Source: Oscillatoria nigro-viridis PCC 7112
Lineage (GTDB): Bacteria; Cyanobacteriota; Cyanobacteriia; Cyanobacteriales; Microcoleaceae
Length of the DNA stretch: 64,000 nucleotides
Reading direction: 5' to 3'
NCBI RefSeq assembly: GCF_000317475.1
Contig: NC_019729.1
Coordinates: 4,106,501-4,170,500, forward strand
Below are positions 1 through 10,148 of this stretch, in pieces. A model generated the notes under the pieces. That model searched no databases. It was given only the letters and a program-made list of their open reading frames with translations, and was not told the DNA's origin. The position numbers and the translations under genes were made by a program. Every line of letters starts with the position of its first letter. The first letter of the stretch is position 1.

Positions 1-433
1 GCCCCATGCCCCATCCCCCATCCCCTTTGCAATTCTTATTTTTTCCCTGACTTTTCCCTAAACATTCCACAGCGTTTCCCCAGGCAAGTCTGAGGTTTTC
101 CACAGATGCGACAAAGTTTTCCACAGAAATTAACGGCACGGTAGCATCTTGCTGCGGAATTGGGGATTTCCTTAACTTGCTGCCTAATTCCTCATAAACC
201 TCCCAACACATAAAGATATGTAACAAAAAATGCCCTGAAAAGCTGATTATTTGGTAAACCTTTTTTTTATCTAAAGGACTTTGTAATATTTCGCAACATT
301 GACAAACCCACCCCCTCATAGCGCACAATGATGCGACCGACCTAAAAAAAGCGCTCTGATTTCGGCTGTGCCTGCACCTGTATCCGGCCGAAGGGGGGGT
401 TCTGTTTTCAATTTATTAGCGAGACTAAAAAAA
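1..433. other. Gene-free leader region
   Basis: No convincing gene is visible before the first small CDS. It opens with CCCCATC-like low-complexity repeats and carries three DnaA-box-like sites (separate entry). A T-run lies near 260-270 and an AT-rich stretch follows. Nothing else can be supported. Confidence 0.6.
63..125 (+). promoter_or_regulatory. Cluster of DnaA-box-like sites
   Basis: Two exact TTTTCCACA nonamers lie at 96-104 and 117-125, and a weaker CATTCCACA at 63-71, all in the same orientation. The two exact sites are 21 bp apart, about two helical turns. TTTTCCACA is a DnaA box form used by cyanobacteria. This could be part of an origin or a DnaA-regulated promoter. No dnaA or dnaN is visible, so origin status is unproven. 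Confidence 0.4.
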
Positions 434-694
434 ATGATGAACCCAACAGTCAGTATTTTTGCTGAAATTCCCGAAACGCTGCACGATTCTCTCAAAACTT
501 ACCTGGAAACCCATCCCGAATGGGATCTAGACCGAGTATTTTGCGCGGCCCTGTCGCTGTTTTTGTTGCAGAATGCCGATAGCGGTACGCCTGAAGCTTC
601 GCGCAGTTATCGCCAAGCTGCGAGAGTGTATCTCGAAACTCTGTTTCAATCTCCTCAAGACTTGCACAGCAACAATGTAACTCCGTCATCTTAA
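434..694 (+). CDS. DUF2811-type small cyanobacterial protein
   Basis: A protein of about 86 residues starting MMNPTVSIFAEIP, acidic and helical, with a core (ETHPEWDLDRVFCAALSLFL) typical of the small cyanobacterial family annotated as DUF2811. Its function is unknown. The frame is open from a GTG at 368, but the family usually begins at the MNPT segment, so the tandem ATGs at 434/437 are preferred. No strong Shine-Dalgarno site is visible. There are no membrane segments. It stands alone, with groL convergent downstream. Family assignment is from recall of the sequence pattern. Confidence 0.7.
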   Translation: MMNPTVSIFAEIPETLHDSLKTYLETHPEWDLDRVFCAALSLFLLQNADSGTPEASRSYRQAARVYLETLFQSPQDLHSNNVTPSS

Positions 695-860
695 AGGAGA
701 AGGGGAGAGGGGGAGACGCGGTTTCTGGGAAGGATTTGAGTTGACCGAGAGGGCGCGCACTGCATAGGTGGCAACTCAAGCTTAAAATCCCTGAAAACTA
801 TCGCTTGTAGCTTAATGCCGCGCCCCATTGCATCTCCCGAATCGTTGCGGGGACTTTGAT

Positions 861-907
861 AGCTTCAAGTCCCCCCGGACTATCAGGGGAGGCCGGGGGG
901 ATAAGCT
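861..907. repeat. Long imperfect palindrome (hairpin)
   Basis: AGCTT (861-865) pairs with AAGCT (903-907), and CCCCCCGG (871-878) pairs with CCGGGGGG (893-900), around a 14-nt loop. It lies in the convergent gap between the DUF2811 gene and groL and could end transcription from either side. There is no clear U-tract, so it is recorded as a palindrome, not a proven terminator. Confidence 0.5.
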
Positions 908-983
908 GCCTTAATCGTCAAACAGTAGACGGGTAGTACATAAGACGCGCTTGTTTACACGCATGGTGCTTAATGGCTGAAGA

Positions 984-2666
<1,683 letters not shown>

Positions 2667-2696
2667 GTTTGTCTCCAATCGCTTACATTAGCAAAT

Positions 2697-2723
2697 TTAG
2701 CACTCTCTGAGTCTGAGTGCTAA
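2697..2723. promoter_or_regulatory. CIRCE operator (HrcA site)
   Basis: A perfect inverted repeat TTAGCACTC-N9-GAGTGCTAA, the classical CIRCE element bound by the HrcA repressor. It ends about 30 bp before the groL start, between the likely promoter and the ribosome site. Heat-shock derepression of groL is the expected outcome. Confidence 0.95.
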
Positions 2724-3169
2724 GCCGATCGATTTTTGATTGTAGCGCGCCTCAACGGTGCGGGGGGTTGGGGGGACGGATTGGAGATTTGGGCAAGCTC
2801 GTTCCGGGTGGCTAAGGACAGGGCAATGCCGTGTCCCCACATATCTCGTGTCGCCACAGATATAATGTGGTTTGTTACATATCGATATAATCAGGTTCTG
2901 GTTGAGGCCAAAACCTAATTTTGATGGCGCGTCATCCCAAAGCAGAATTTTTATTAAAATTTTCTTAACTTGTGTTTTCGGTCATCTACCTTTCGATAGA
3001 GCTTCTATTCTTTTTTCCAACTTCTACCTTCTATAGCAACCACGCCCGACGATGATGACGTTCTTAATTGCTGAAACATGAGCTGAAGATTGCGCCTTCC
3101 TTCTTCCTTATTCCTTCTTCCTTCTTACTTCTTCCTTTCCTCAATCAATCTCAAATTACCCACTAACAC
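2724..3169. other. Intergenic region between groL and ABC exporter
   Basis: No gene is supported; the longest frame has no family resemblance. Two TATAAT-like hexamers occur near 2862-2895. A polypyrimidine TTCCTTC-type heptamer repeat occupies about 3095-3140, immediately before the exporter gene. The same repeat class reappears at 57478-57522. Confidence 0.5.
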
Positions 3170-4918
3170 ATGGCTCGTTATTCTAGACTGCAAAAACTCG
3201 GCTCTTATATGCGCCCGCACTGGAAACCAACATTCTGGGGCGTTTTTTCGCTATTAGTTGTCAATGCTGTGGGCGTTTACATTCCCCTGCTGATTCGGAA
3301 TGCAGTTGACACTCTGCAAATTGCGACTAAATTTGACCAAGTTTTCAACTACGTGCTACTGATTCTGCTACTCGCCTCAATCATGTGGGTGATTCGGATG
3401 GCGTCGCGGATTTTGCTGTTTGGCGTCGGGCGTCAAGTCGAATTTGACCTCAAACAGCAAATATTTAATCATGTATTAACATTAGAACCGTCTTATTTTG
3501 CAGCCAATACGGTAGGAGATTTAATTAACCGCGCTACTTCCGATTTGGACAATATTCGGCGCTTGGTGGGGTTTGCGGTGCTGAGTTTGGCAAATACGGC
3601 ATTTGCCTATGCTTTGACTTTACCGGTGATGCTGGGGATTAATGTAAGGCTGACGCTGCTGGCGATCGCAGTTTATCCTTTCATGCTGGTTTTGGTACAG
3701 TTATTTAGCGACAAACTTCGCATCCAACAGTTAGCCGTGCAAGAGGAACTGTCGGCGATGAGCGATTTAATTCAGGAAGATATGAGCGGGATGTCCGTAA
3801 TTAAAATCTACGCTCAAGAAGAAAACGAACGCCGAGCTTTTCGCAATTCCAACGCACAGTTGCTATCAGCAAATTTGGAATTAGCAAAAACTAGAAACTT
3901 TATTTTTCCGCTGCTGGGCGGTTTGGCAAGCATCAGTTTGTTGGTACTGCTTTCTGCTGGTGGCGGGGCAATTGCTAATGGCCAAATTAGCATTGGCGAT
4001 TTTGTGGCGTTGCTGATTTATGTCGAGCGTTTGGTGTTTCCGACGGCGCTGTTGGGTTTCACAATTACTGCTTACCAGCGGGGAGAAGTGAGTGTCGATC
4101 GCATCGAATCAATTCTGACTGTGGAACCGCAAATTAAGGATGCTGCCGGTGCAGTTGAACTGCCAACTCCAGTCAAAGGCGAAATTGTCGCCCGCCATCT
4201 ACATTATACTTATCCCGGTGCTAATACACCCGCGCTTAAAAATGTTTATTTTACCATAAAACCGGGCGAAACTGTCGCAATTGTCGGGGCGATCGGCTCG
4301 GGCAAATCTACTTTAGCTAATGCGCTGCCACGCTTGCTAGATATCGATCCGGGCGAGTTATTTTTAGACGGACAGGATATTACCAAGGTAAAATTGACCG
4401 AATTGCGCGGGGCGATCGCCTACGTTCCCCAAGAAAGTTTTCTGTTCGGCACAACCATCAAGAATAACATCCGCTACGGAAACCCTTTAGCGGAACAGCC
4501 GGAGATTGAAGCGGCGGCAAAACAAGCGCAAATTCACGCCGAAATCCTCAACTTTCCGCAGCAGTACAAAACAGTTGTCGGCGAGCGCGGCATTACTTTA
4601 TCAGGCGGACAGCGGCAGCGGACGGCACTTGCTCGCGCTTTGTTAGTTGACGCCCCGGTGTTAATTTTGGATGACGCTCTTTCCAGCGTTGACAATCAAA
4701 CTGCTACCGACATTTTGCAAAACTTGGCAACAGGAACCGATCGCAAAACAGTAATTTTTATCTCGCATCAAATGTCAGCGGCGGCTACTGCCGATCGCAT
4801 TTTTGTGATGGAGAGAGGAGAAATAGTTCAGACCGGCACTCACGCTGAATTGGTAGGGCAAACAGGGCTTTATCAGTATTTGTGGAACCAGCAAAAATTA
4901 GAGGAATTGCTGCATTGA
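3170..4918 (+). CDS. ABC exporter, fused permease-ATPase (MdlB/MsbA type)
   Basis: A 582-residue half-transporter expected to work as a dimer in the inner membrane. An N-terminal six-helix exporter domain (about residues 20-310) is followed by a nucleotide-binding domain: Walker A GAIGSGKST (~372-380), signature LSGGQRQR (~476), Walker B VLILDDALS (~498) and an H-loop His in ISHQ (~531). The family exports lipids, peptides or drugs; the substrate cannot be told from sequence. The start ATG at 3170 matches the normal N-terminus. It is followed by a small membrane protein, but no operon is evident. Confidence 0.93.
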   Translation: MARYSRLQKLGSYMRPHWKPTFWGVFSLLVVNAVGVYIPLLIRNAVDTLQIATKFDQVFNYVLLILLLASIMWVIRMASRILLFGVGRQVEFDLKQQIFNHVLTLEPSYFAANTVGDLINRATSDLDNIRRLVGFAVLSLANTAFAYALTLPVMLGINVRLTLLAIAVYPFMLVLVQLFSDKLRIQQLAVQEELSAMSDLIQEDMSGMSVIKIYAQEENERRAFRNSNAQLLSANLELAKTRNFIFPLLGGLASISLLVLLSAGGGAIANGQISIGDFVALLIYVERLVFPTALLGFTITAYQRGEVSVDRIESILTVEPQIKDAAGAVELPTPVKGEIVARHLHYTYPGANTPALKNVYFTIKPGETVAIVGAIGSGKSTLANALPRLLDIDPGELFLDGQDITKVKLTELRGAIAYVPQESFLFGTTIKNNIRYGNPLAEQPEIEAAAKQAQIHAEILNFPQQYKTVVGERGITLSGGQRQRTALARALLVDAPVLILDDALSSVDNQTATDILQNLATGTDRKTVIFISHQMSAAATADRIFVMERGEIVQTGTHAELVGQTGLYQYLWNQQKLEELLH

Positions 4919-4979
4919 CAAGTGACCGATACTTTGAGTTATCTAGAGTTAGACCCTAGATAAGCAGGAAGGCATTAAT

Positions 4980-5219
4980 ATGATTGGTTGGTTGCACGAT
5001 CGGCATTCGGTGATATATGCCGCTATTTTTGCTGGCATCGTCTGTGCCACACTTTACCGTAGCGGGTTCTACCCCAACTCGATCGCACGCTCAAAAGTTG
5101 GGCTACTCGCGAAAACTTTTGATTGGCGGGCTATAGGGGCGATCGACAAACAGCCCGCCCCGGAAACCAAAGCTGACACAACATCCAGAACCCCAGAGGA
5201 TTTTGGCTCAACTCCTTGA
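4980..5219 (+). CDS. Small hypothetical membrane protein
   Basis: A 79-residue protein with one hydrophobic helix near the N-terminus (about residues 10-28), then a basic segment and a Thr/Pro-rich tail. No family is recognised. It lies 61 bp after the ABC exporter in the same orientation, and AGGAAGG about 10 nt before the ATG is a plausible ribosome site, which supports translation. Function unknown. Confidence 0.55.
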   Translation: MIGWLHDRHSVIYAAIFAGIVCATLYRSGFYPNSIARSKVGLLAKTFDWRAIGAIDKQPAPETKADTTSRTPEDFGSTP

Positions 5220-5320
5220 GAAGAGAATTTGAGGAACGATCGCAATTGCCTGCGTTTTTTGTGCTCGGAGATAGCTCGGATTTGCTACAATCTAATCGCA
5301 CACGCGACTAGAAATGGGTT

Positions 5321-5788
5321 ATGACCGAACTATTAGATGAGACGCTTTCTATTGAAATGGCCGCTCGCATCAAAAGCAACCGTAAAAACTGCTTTGACAA
5401 CGCCTGTAAAGCAGCGTTAGCCACAGAGGGCGCGATTTATGTTCAAGGCTTTTTAGCTGTGCCCGGAGTGCCATACAAACCCATCGAGTATAGCTGGATT
5501 GAACTCGACGAGCGAATTGTTGACCCAACCTTTCCCCATCTCGGTTTCATCGCTCAAGACATTCATTACTTCCCAGTCCAGCGCTTCAGCGTCAAGAAAC
5601 TCAAAGCAATCCTAGAAGAATCAAAAGAAGATTATCCTGAAGACGACCCGCTGCCGATTTATGGCAATCAACCTTATGAATATTACGGCGATTTGATGTT
5701 AGGCGGTAGCGATTACCAAAATGCTTACGATTTGGCTGCCGCTAAATGCAGGGAATTAAACAAACCCAAAAAACAGGATGAGAACTAA
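5321..5788 (+). CDS. Conserved hypothetical protein, possible papain-like fold
   Basis: A 155-residue soluble acidic protein. The order NCFDNA - YVQGF - PIEYSW - VDPTFPHLGF resembles a group of phage and cyanobacterial proteins in which a Cys, a His and an Asp form a transglutaminase-like triad (CxxN...PxEHaW...DPT). Here the expected His position is Tyr (PIEYSW), so if the fold is right, catalysis is doubtful. No close neighbour hints at a role. Functional assignment is weak; that the gene is real is well supported by codon pattern and length. Confidence 0.6.
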   Translation: MTELLDETLSIEMAARIKSNRKNCFDNACKAALATEGAIYVQGFLAVPGVPYKPIEYSWIELDERIVDPTFPHLGFIAQDIHYFPVQRFSVKKLKAILEESKEDYPEDDPLPIYGNQPYEYYGDLMLGGSDYQNAYDLAAAKCRELNKPKKQDEN

Positions 5789-5831
5789 TTCAGGACTTAC
5801 CAAAAAATTGTTGGATGCGCCTATTATAGCA

Positions 5832-5855
5832 GTAAGGTACGCATTGTGCACCCTA
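5832..5855. repeat. Imperfect GTAAGGTGC-type palindrome
   Basis: GTAAGGTACGC...GTGCACCCTAC forms an imperfect palindrome between convergent genes. It belongs to the GGTGCG...CGCACC intergenic family seen again at 7784, 17352, 53131 and 58121. Confidence 0.45.
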
Positions 5856-5889
5856 CAGATATAAATTACTGTAGCAATTGTTCGGTCGA

Positions 5890-6156
5890 TTAATATACTT
5901 CATCATGACTTCCTAAATCTACAAACACGGCTTTTCCGTCTTCTGTAAAGTAGAAAAGTACCCTTTCGTCGTAATCTACGCTAAAGCTCCAAAACTCCTT
6001 GAGCCTACCGGACAATTTATGAGTTTTTAAGCTTGGTTCAAACGGCTCTCTGATGAACAGTTCCAGCTTTTGCCAAAACCTAGCCTCCAAATCAGCATCG
6101 CCTTTGATCCGCTTTTTGAAAGCACGCTTGAATGAAGAACTGAAACTGACTTCCAC
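5890..6156 (-). CDS. RelE/YafQ-type toxin (putative mRNA interferase)
   Basis: An 88-residue basic protein of the RelE/ParE superfamily. The pattern KTHKLSGRLKEFWSFSVDYD...VLFYF...FVDLGSHDEVY is typical of YafQ/RelE-like toxins, which cleave mRNA on the ribosome. The C-terminal His-Asp-x-x-Tyr matches the active-site tail of this group. It lies 2 bp downstream of its probable antitoxin in the same orientation, the usual order for type II systems. The toxin appears intact. Target specificity is not predictable. Confidence 0.85.
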   Translation of the reverse strand: MEVSFSSSFKRAFKKRIKGDADLEARFWQKLELFIREPFEPSLKTHKLSGRLKEFWSFSVDYDERVLFYFTEDGKAVFVDLGSHDEVY

Positions 6157-6158
6157 GA

Positions 6159-6365
6159 TTATTCCTCTATCATTACTCTGAGTTCATTGATGTTCGCGAA
6201 AAATTTCAGTTCACCTTTTTGTTGTTCAATCTGCGCTGACTTAAAGTTTTGATACATCTCTTCGCGACGTTCTTCCCGGAGATATTGCTTCAACAACAGT
6301 TGAAGCTCTTGCTTTTCGTCAGTAGAAAGATTCTTGATCGTCTCGACCACATCACTGAAAGTCAT
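6159..6365 (-). CDS. Antitoxin partner of the RelE-type toxin
   Basis: A 68-residue, strongly charged helical protein (MTFSDVVETIKNLSTDEKQEL...) placed directly upstream of the RelE-type toxin with a 2-bp gap. Small helical proteins of this length with a KQYLREERREE core are common cyanobacterial antitoxins, although no DNA-binding fold can be named with confidence. It probably neutralises the toxin by direct binding and represses the shared promoter upstream of 6365. The assignment rests mainly on gene order. Confidence 0.75.
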   Translation of the reverse strand: MTFSDVVETIKNLSTDEKQELQLLLKQYLREERREEMYQNFKSAQIEQQKGELKFFANINELRVMIEE

Positions 6366-6474
6366 AATTTACAAAACCCTATTGTCCTGATTAGATTATA
6401 GCAAAAAATATCCTTTTGGTTGACTTTCGTTTCTTCCCGGCTCTGCATCGTCTTAAAAAAAGCAAAAAATCTCA

Positions 6475-7584
6475 CTATTTACCATTTTCAAACTTCCCAG
6501 ATTCAGGAAACCTCGAATAATGAAAAGCAGCCAATAACGGATCTAACTTTTGCTCCCACATCAAATCAGCCAACAATTTAGCCGTCACCGGAGCCAACAA
6601 AATGCCATTGCGGTAATGCCCCGTAGCCCATGTCAAATTCTCCCAAGCACTAGCACCCAAAATCGGCAACTCATCAGGAGTAGCAGGGCGAAATCCCCAC
6701 CAAAACTCCAGAATTGGATAATTTTGTAATTCGGGATATAACTTAATCGATCCTGCTAGCAAACTTTGGATTCCCGCAGGCGTATTTCCCGGCGTGAAAT
6801 CCACATTTTCGCTAGTTGCGCCAATAATAATTCTGCCATCTTGACGCGGCACAATATAAATGCCAGTCCCAAATAAAACGGTTTGCAGGGGCTGGATAAC
6901 TCCACAATCTTCTGGTACACATACTGACAGCATTTGTCCCTTTCTTGGAAAAACAGGAACATTCAATAACTGCTCAGACCAAGCACCCGCCGCCACAACA
7001 TAACGGTCTGCTTGCAATTTTCCTGATGTTGTTTCAATGCCAACAACTCGGTTTCCCTGCCGAATAATTTCCCCTGCATTGCCTTGAATAATCTCAATCT
7101 GCAATTCTTTAGTTGCGGTCTGAAGCGTCCGAAACAAAGCGCGGTTGTCAACTTGAGCGTCGTCAGGATACCACCAACCGCCAATTACTTCTTGACCTAA
7201 TCCAAACTGGTGCTGGCGAACAGTATCTCCGTCCAACCATTGATAATTAAGGTTTGACAAAAGCGGCTTTTCTTGAGGCTCATTTTGACAAACTGGTGCG
7301 AGAATTCCCGATCGCCAATATCCCGTTTTCAATCCGGTAATATCTTCTAGCTGTTCCACCCAGGCGGGATACAGGGCGCGGCTTTGCAAGCACAAATCCA
7401 GCATCGGACTGGGGGGAATTCGTTCGGCTTGCGGGGCAAGCATTCCAGCGGCAGCCCGGGCCGTGGGTTGTTTAGAATCGGCGGTGAGAACTGCGACAGA
7501 TGCCCCTCGCAATTTGAGTTCAACTGCTAGCGAAAGGCCAATTATTCCGCCGCCAATAATCAGAATATCTTTAGATGAATTCAT
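6475..7584 (-). CDS. thiO: Glycine oxidase ThiO
   Basis: A 369-residue FAD-dependent D-amino-acid-oxidase-family enzyme. ThiO oxidises glycine to the iminoacetate used for the thiazole ring of thiamine. The Rossmann motif IIGGGIIGLSLA is at residues ~9-20, and ARAAAGMLAPQ near residue 43 and a C-terminal TGHYRNGILLAPVTA segment are characteristic. The length fits a stand-alone ThiO; many cyanobacteria instead carry a ThiO-ThiG fusion, and no thiG is adjacent here. The start ATG at 7584 gives the expected N-terminus. Confidence 0.9.
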   Translation of the reverse strand: MNSSKDILIIGGGIIGLSLAVELKLRGASVAVLTADSKQPTARAAAGMLAPQAERIPPSPMLDLCLQSRALYPAWVEQLEDITGLKTGYWRSGILAPVCQNEPQEKPLLSNLNYQWLDGDTVRQHQFGLGQEVIGGWWYPDDAQVDNRALFRTLQTATKELQIEIIQGNAGEIIRQGNRVVGIETTSGKLQADRYVVAAGAWSEQLLNVPVFPRKGQMLSVCVPEDCGVIQPLQTVLFGTGIYIVPRQDGRIIIGATSENVDFTPGNTPAGIQSLLAGSIKLYPELQNYPILEFWWGFRPATPDELPILGASAWENLTWATGHYRNGILLAPVTAKLLADLMWEQKLDPLLAAFHYSRFPESGKFENGK

Positions 7585-7613
7585 TAACTTTTATATGGAC
7601 TTTCTGAACTTTT

Positions 7614-7765
7614 TGACAATCAAGCATCTAGGATACAAGCCCCCGGATTCATCCGTCCAGAAATAAAAAAAACGTGTATCCGAGAAACTTGCCCCCCGAA
7701 TTTATCTCGCGCAAGTCAATGCTTCAATTCTTTAATCTAAAATCTCAAATCTAAAATCGATTGAC
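7614..7765 (+). repeat. Small mobile repeat element, copy A
   Basis: About 150 bp bounded by TGAC at both ends (7614-7617 and 7762-7765). Inside are GGATACA...TGTATCC arms, a CGGATTCATCCG palindrome, a CTCGCGCAAGTCAATG block and a tail of AATCTAA-type heptamers ending ATCGATTGAC. Nearly the same sequence occurs at 20333-20480 and 43208-43356, with a partial inverted copy at 17434-17490. No coding capacity. Confidence 0.8.
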
Positions 7766-7783
7766 CTCTCGGATTTCTTTATG

Positions 7784-7808
7784 GTAAGGTGCCCCGCGTG
7801 CACCTTAC
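7784..7808. repeat. GTAAGGTGC palindrome
   Basis: A perfect 9-bp inverted repeat, GTAAGGTGC (7784-7792) and GCACCTTAC (7800-7808), with a 7-nt loop. It lies downstream of the ferredoxin gene. Member of the GGTGC intergenic palindrome family. Confidence 0.6.
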
Positions 7809-7883
7809 AGTGAGAATTCTTCCACAAGTCTGACAGATTATCTGGCAAGGCGATCGTCCTCTCTGCCTTCCTTAACAAAAAAT

Positions 7884-8222
7884 CTATGCTTGTGGTTTCC
7901 AGACAGTTTCAGAACCTTGACCCCAGAAACCGTCATGTTTTGTCACCTTAATATCGCCTAAAACCTTGGTTTGGCAGGACAAACGGCGGTTGGAGGCGGG
8001 AGAATGGGGAGGAACCGAAAGTCTCGCTTTTTCCCGCCACTGGGGCTCGGAAACTTCGCCCTCGACGGTGACGGCGCAGGTGCCGCAAGTGCCGAGCCCG
8101 TGGCAGTTGATGACTTTGGCGTTGCCGTTGTAGAGATCGATGCCGTTTTTGAGCAAAACTTCACGGAGATTGGCTCCGCGATCGCACTCAAATGTTTTTC
8201 CTTGCGCTTGTACCTTGACCAC
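7884..8222 (-). CDS. [2Fe-2S] ferredoxin
   Basis: A 112-residue plant-type [2Fe-2S] ferredoxin fold protein. The cluster ligands are visible as C-x5-C-x2-C in CHGLGTCGTC (about residues 40-49) and a distal Cys in RLSCQT (~82). The extended tail DGFWGQGSETVWKPQA differs from photosynthetic ferredoxin PetF, so it is more likely a specialised electron carrier than the main photosystem I acceptor. It is divergent from cimA, with about 115 bp between the two starts. Confidence 0.88.
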   Translation of the reverse strand: MVKVQAQGKTFECDRGANLREVLLKNGIDLYNGNAKVINCHGLGTCGTCAVTVEGEVSEPQWREKARLSVPPHSPASNRRLSCQTKVLGDIKVTKHDGFWGQGSETVWKPQA

Positions 8223-8339
8223 AGCAATTTACCCCAGTTAGATTTATGTTAATTTTCCTATATATTATCGCATTAAATTCCAATAAATTCATCTAATATG
8301 GTAAGTGATATATTACCAATTTCTCGATCGCAATTTCCC

Positions 8340-10010
8340 ATGACAAATCGGCTCTGGATCTACGATACCACGCTGCGAGACGGTGCTCAGTGCGAGGGAC
8401 TCTGCTTATCTCTCGAAGACAAACTGCGAATTGCTCGGCAGTTAGACAGTTTAGGAATTCCCTTTATTGAAGGCGGCTGGCCGGGGGCGAATCCTAAAGA
8501 CGTACAATTTTTTTGGCGTCTCAAAGAACAGCCCCTAACTCAAGCAGAAGTTGTAGCTTTTTGTTCGACTAGGCGGCCGGGAACTACGGCAGCTAATGAT
8601 GAAATGTTGCAGGCTATTTTGTCCGCCGGTACTCGCTGGGTGACGCTGTTTGGCAAGTCGTGGGATTTGCACGTTATTGAAAGTTTGAAGACCACGCTAG
8701 AAGAAAATCTGGCGATGATTCGAGATACAATTGAATATTTGCGGAGTCAGGGAAGGCACGTTATTTACGATGCCGAACACTGGTTTGACGGCTACAAACA
8801 CAATCGAGATTATGCTATTAAAACTTTAGAAGTAGCCGCCGATGCCGGCGCAGAATGGCTAGTGCTTTGCGATACTAACGGCGGTACTTTGCCGCACGAA
8901 GTCAGTCAGGTTGTTCGCGAGGTGGCAGAAATAATAGAAAGTTGGGATATTTCTGAATCCGAAATTTACCCCCCCCAACCCCCCCTTATTAAGGGGGGGA
9001 GAAAGTCTAAAATTCAACTGGGAATTCACACTCACAACGACTCTGGAGTTGCAGTTGCTAATGCTTTGGCTGCGGTGCAGGAAGGGGTGACGATGGTGCA
9101 GGGAACTATAAACGGTTACGGCGAACGCTGCGGCAATGCCGATTTATGTTCCTTGATTCCTAATTTTCAGCTCAAATTGGGTCTTGATTGCATTCAAGAC
9201 GAGCAATTAGTTAAATTAACTCAGGTTAGCCGATCGATTAGTGAAATTGTCAATCTTGCTCCCGACGATCGTGCTCCTTTTGTCGGTCTTTCGGCTTTTG
9301 CTCACAAAGGCGGAATTCACGTATCGGCGGTTGAGAAAAATCCGTTAACTTACGAACATTTGGAACCGGAAAAAATTGGCAACAGGCGGCGAATTGTGAT
9401 TTCCGATCAAGCTGGTTTGAGCAATGTTTTGGCGAAGGCCCGCACTTTTGGCATGGATCTCGATCGCAAAAATCCTGCTTGCCGCCAAATTTTGGAAAAA
9501 TTGAAAGATTTGGAAAGTCAGGGATATCAATTTGAGGGTGCGGAGGCTTCTTTTGAATTGTTAATGCGGGAGGCCTTGGGCAAGCGCAAGCGTTTATTTG
9601 AAATCAAAGGGTTTCAAGTTCACTGCGATAAAGGTAGGGAGGAAACAGTTAATTCTTTAGCAACTGTGAAAGTGACTGTTAACGGTCAAGATATTCTGGA
9701 ATGCGCGGAAGGAAACGGGCCTGTTTCGGCACTTGATGCGGCTTTGCGGAAGGCTTTGCGGAATTTTTATCCGGCAATTACTGATTTTAACTTAACCGAT
9801 TATAAGGTGCGAATTCTGGACGGATGTGCGGGAACTTCTGCTAAAACTCGCGTGTTGGTTGAGTTTAGTAACGGTCAAGACCGCTGGACGACTGTTGGGG
9901 TTTCTGGTAATATTTTGGATGCTTCTTATCAAGCGGTTGTTGAGGGTTTGGAGTATGGTTTGGTGTTGGGAGATAGGGAGGCGATCGTTTTAACTGTGTC
10001 GAGTTATTAG
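8340..10010 (+). CDS. cimA: Citramalate synthase
   Basis: An enzyme of the LeuA/HMGL-like family that condenses pyruvate with acetyl-CoA to (R)-citramalate, feeding 2-oxobutyrate and isoleucine synthesis. The N-terminal TIM barrel opens with YDTTLRDGAQ and carries the metal site in GIHTHNDSG. The C-terminal allosteric LeuA dimer domain runs to VLTVSSY. The ATG at 8340 gives the conserved MTNRLWIYDTTLRDG start; an upstream in-frame ATG at 8298 would add 14 residues. About 12-20 residues rich in Pro and Lys-Gly-Gly before GIHTHND are encoded by a C-rich palindromic repeat inserted in frame (separate entry). Confidence 0.92.
   Translation: MTNRLWIYDTTLRDGAQCEGLCLSLEDKLRIARQLDSLGIPFIEGGWPGANPKDVQFFWRLKEQPLTQAEVVAFCSTRRPGTTAANDEMLQAILSAGTRWVTLFGKSWDLHVIESLKTTLEENLAMIRDTIEYLRSQGRHVIYDAEHWFDGYKHNRDYAIKTLEVAADAGAEWLVLCDTNGGTLPHEVSQVVREVAEIIESWDISESEIYPPQPPLIKGGRKSKIQLGIHTHNDSGVAVANALAAVQEGVTMVQGTINGYGERCGNADLCSLIPNFQLKLGLDCIQDEQLVKLTQVSRSISEIVNLAPDDRAPFVGLSAFAHKGGIHVSAVEKNPLTYEHLEPEKIGNRRRIVISDQAGLSNVLAKARTFGMDLDRKNPACRQILEKLKDLESQGYQFEGAEASFELLMREALGKRKRLFEIKGFQVHCDKGREETVNSLATVKVTVNGQDILECAEGNGPVSALDAALRKALRNFYPAITDFNLTDYKVRILDGCAGTSAKTRVLVEFSNGQDRWTTVGVSGNILDASYQAVVEGLEYGLVLGDREAIVLTVSSY
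8969..9001. repeat. C-rich/G-rich palindrome inserted in cimA
   Basis: CCCCCCCTT (8979-8987) and AAGGGGGGG (8991-8999) form a 9-bp stem with an ATT loop, preceded by another C-run. This is the CCCCCCAACCCCCC-type repeat common between cyanobacterial genes, here lying inside an open reading frame and encoding PPQPPLIKGG. Confidence 0.85.
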
Positions 10011-10148
10011 GTTAACGGCGAAGAGAAGTTGCCTGAATATCGATGTTTAAATAGATACCAGGCGATTGCAAGAGAGGGTTTGCCAATTTAAAAAAGGTGA
10101 AACCTAAAATTTTGCATCATTCTTAATAAGGATTTTATGGGCTGTGAG

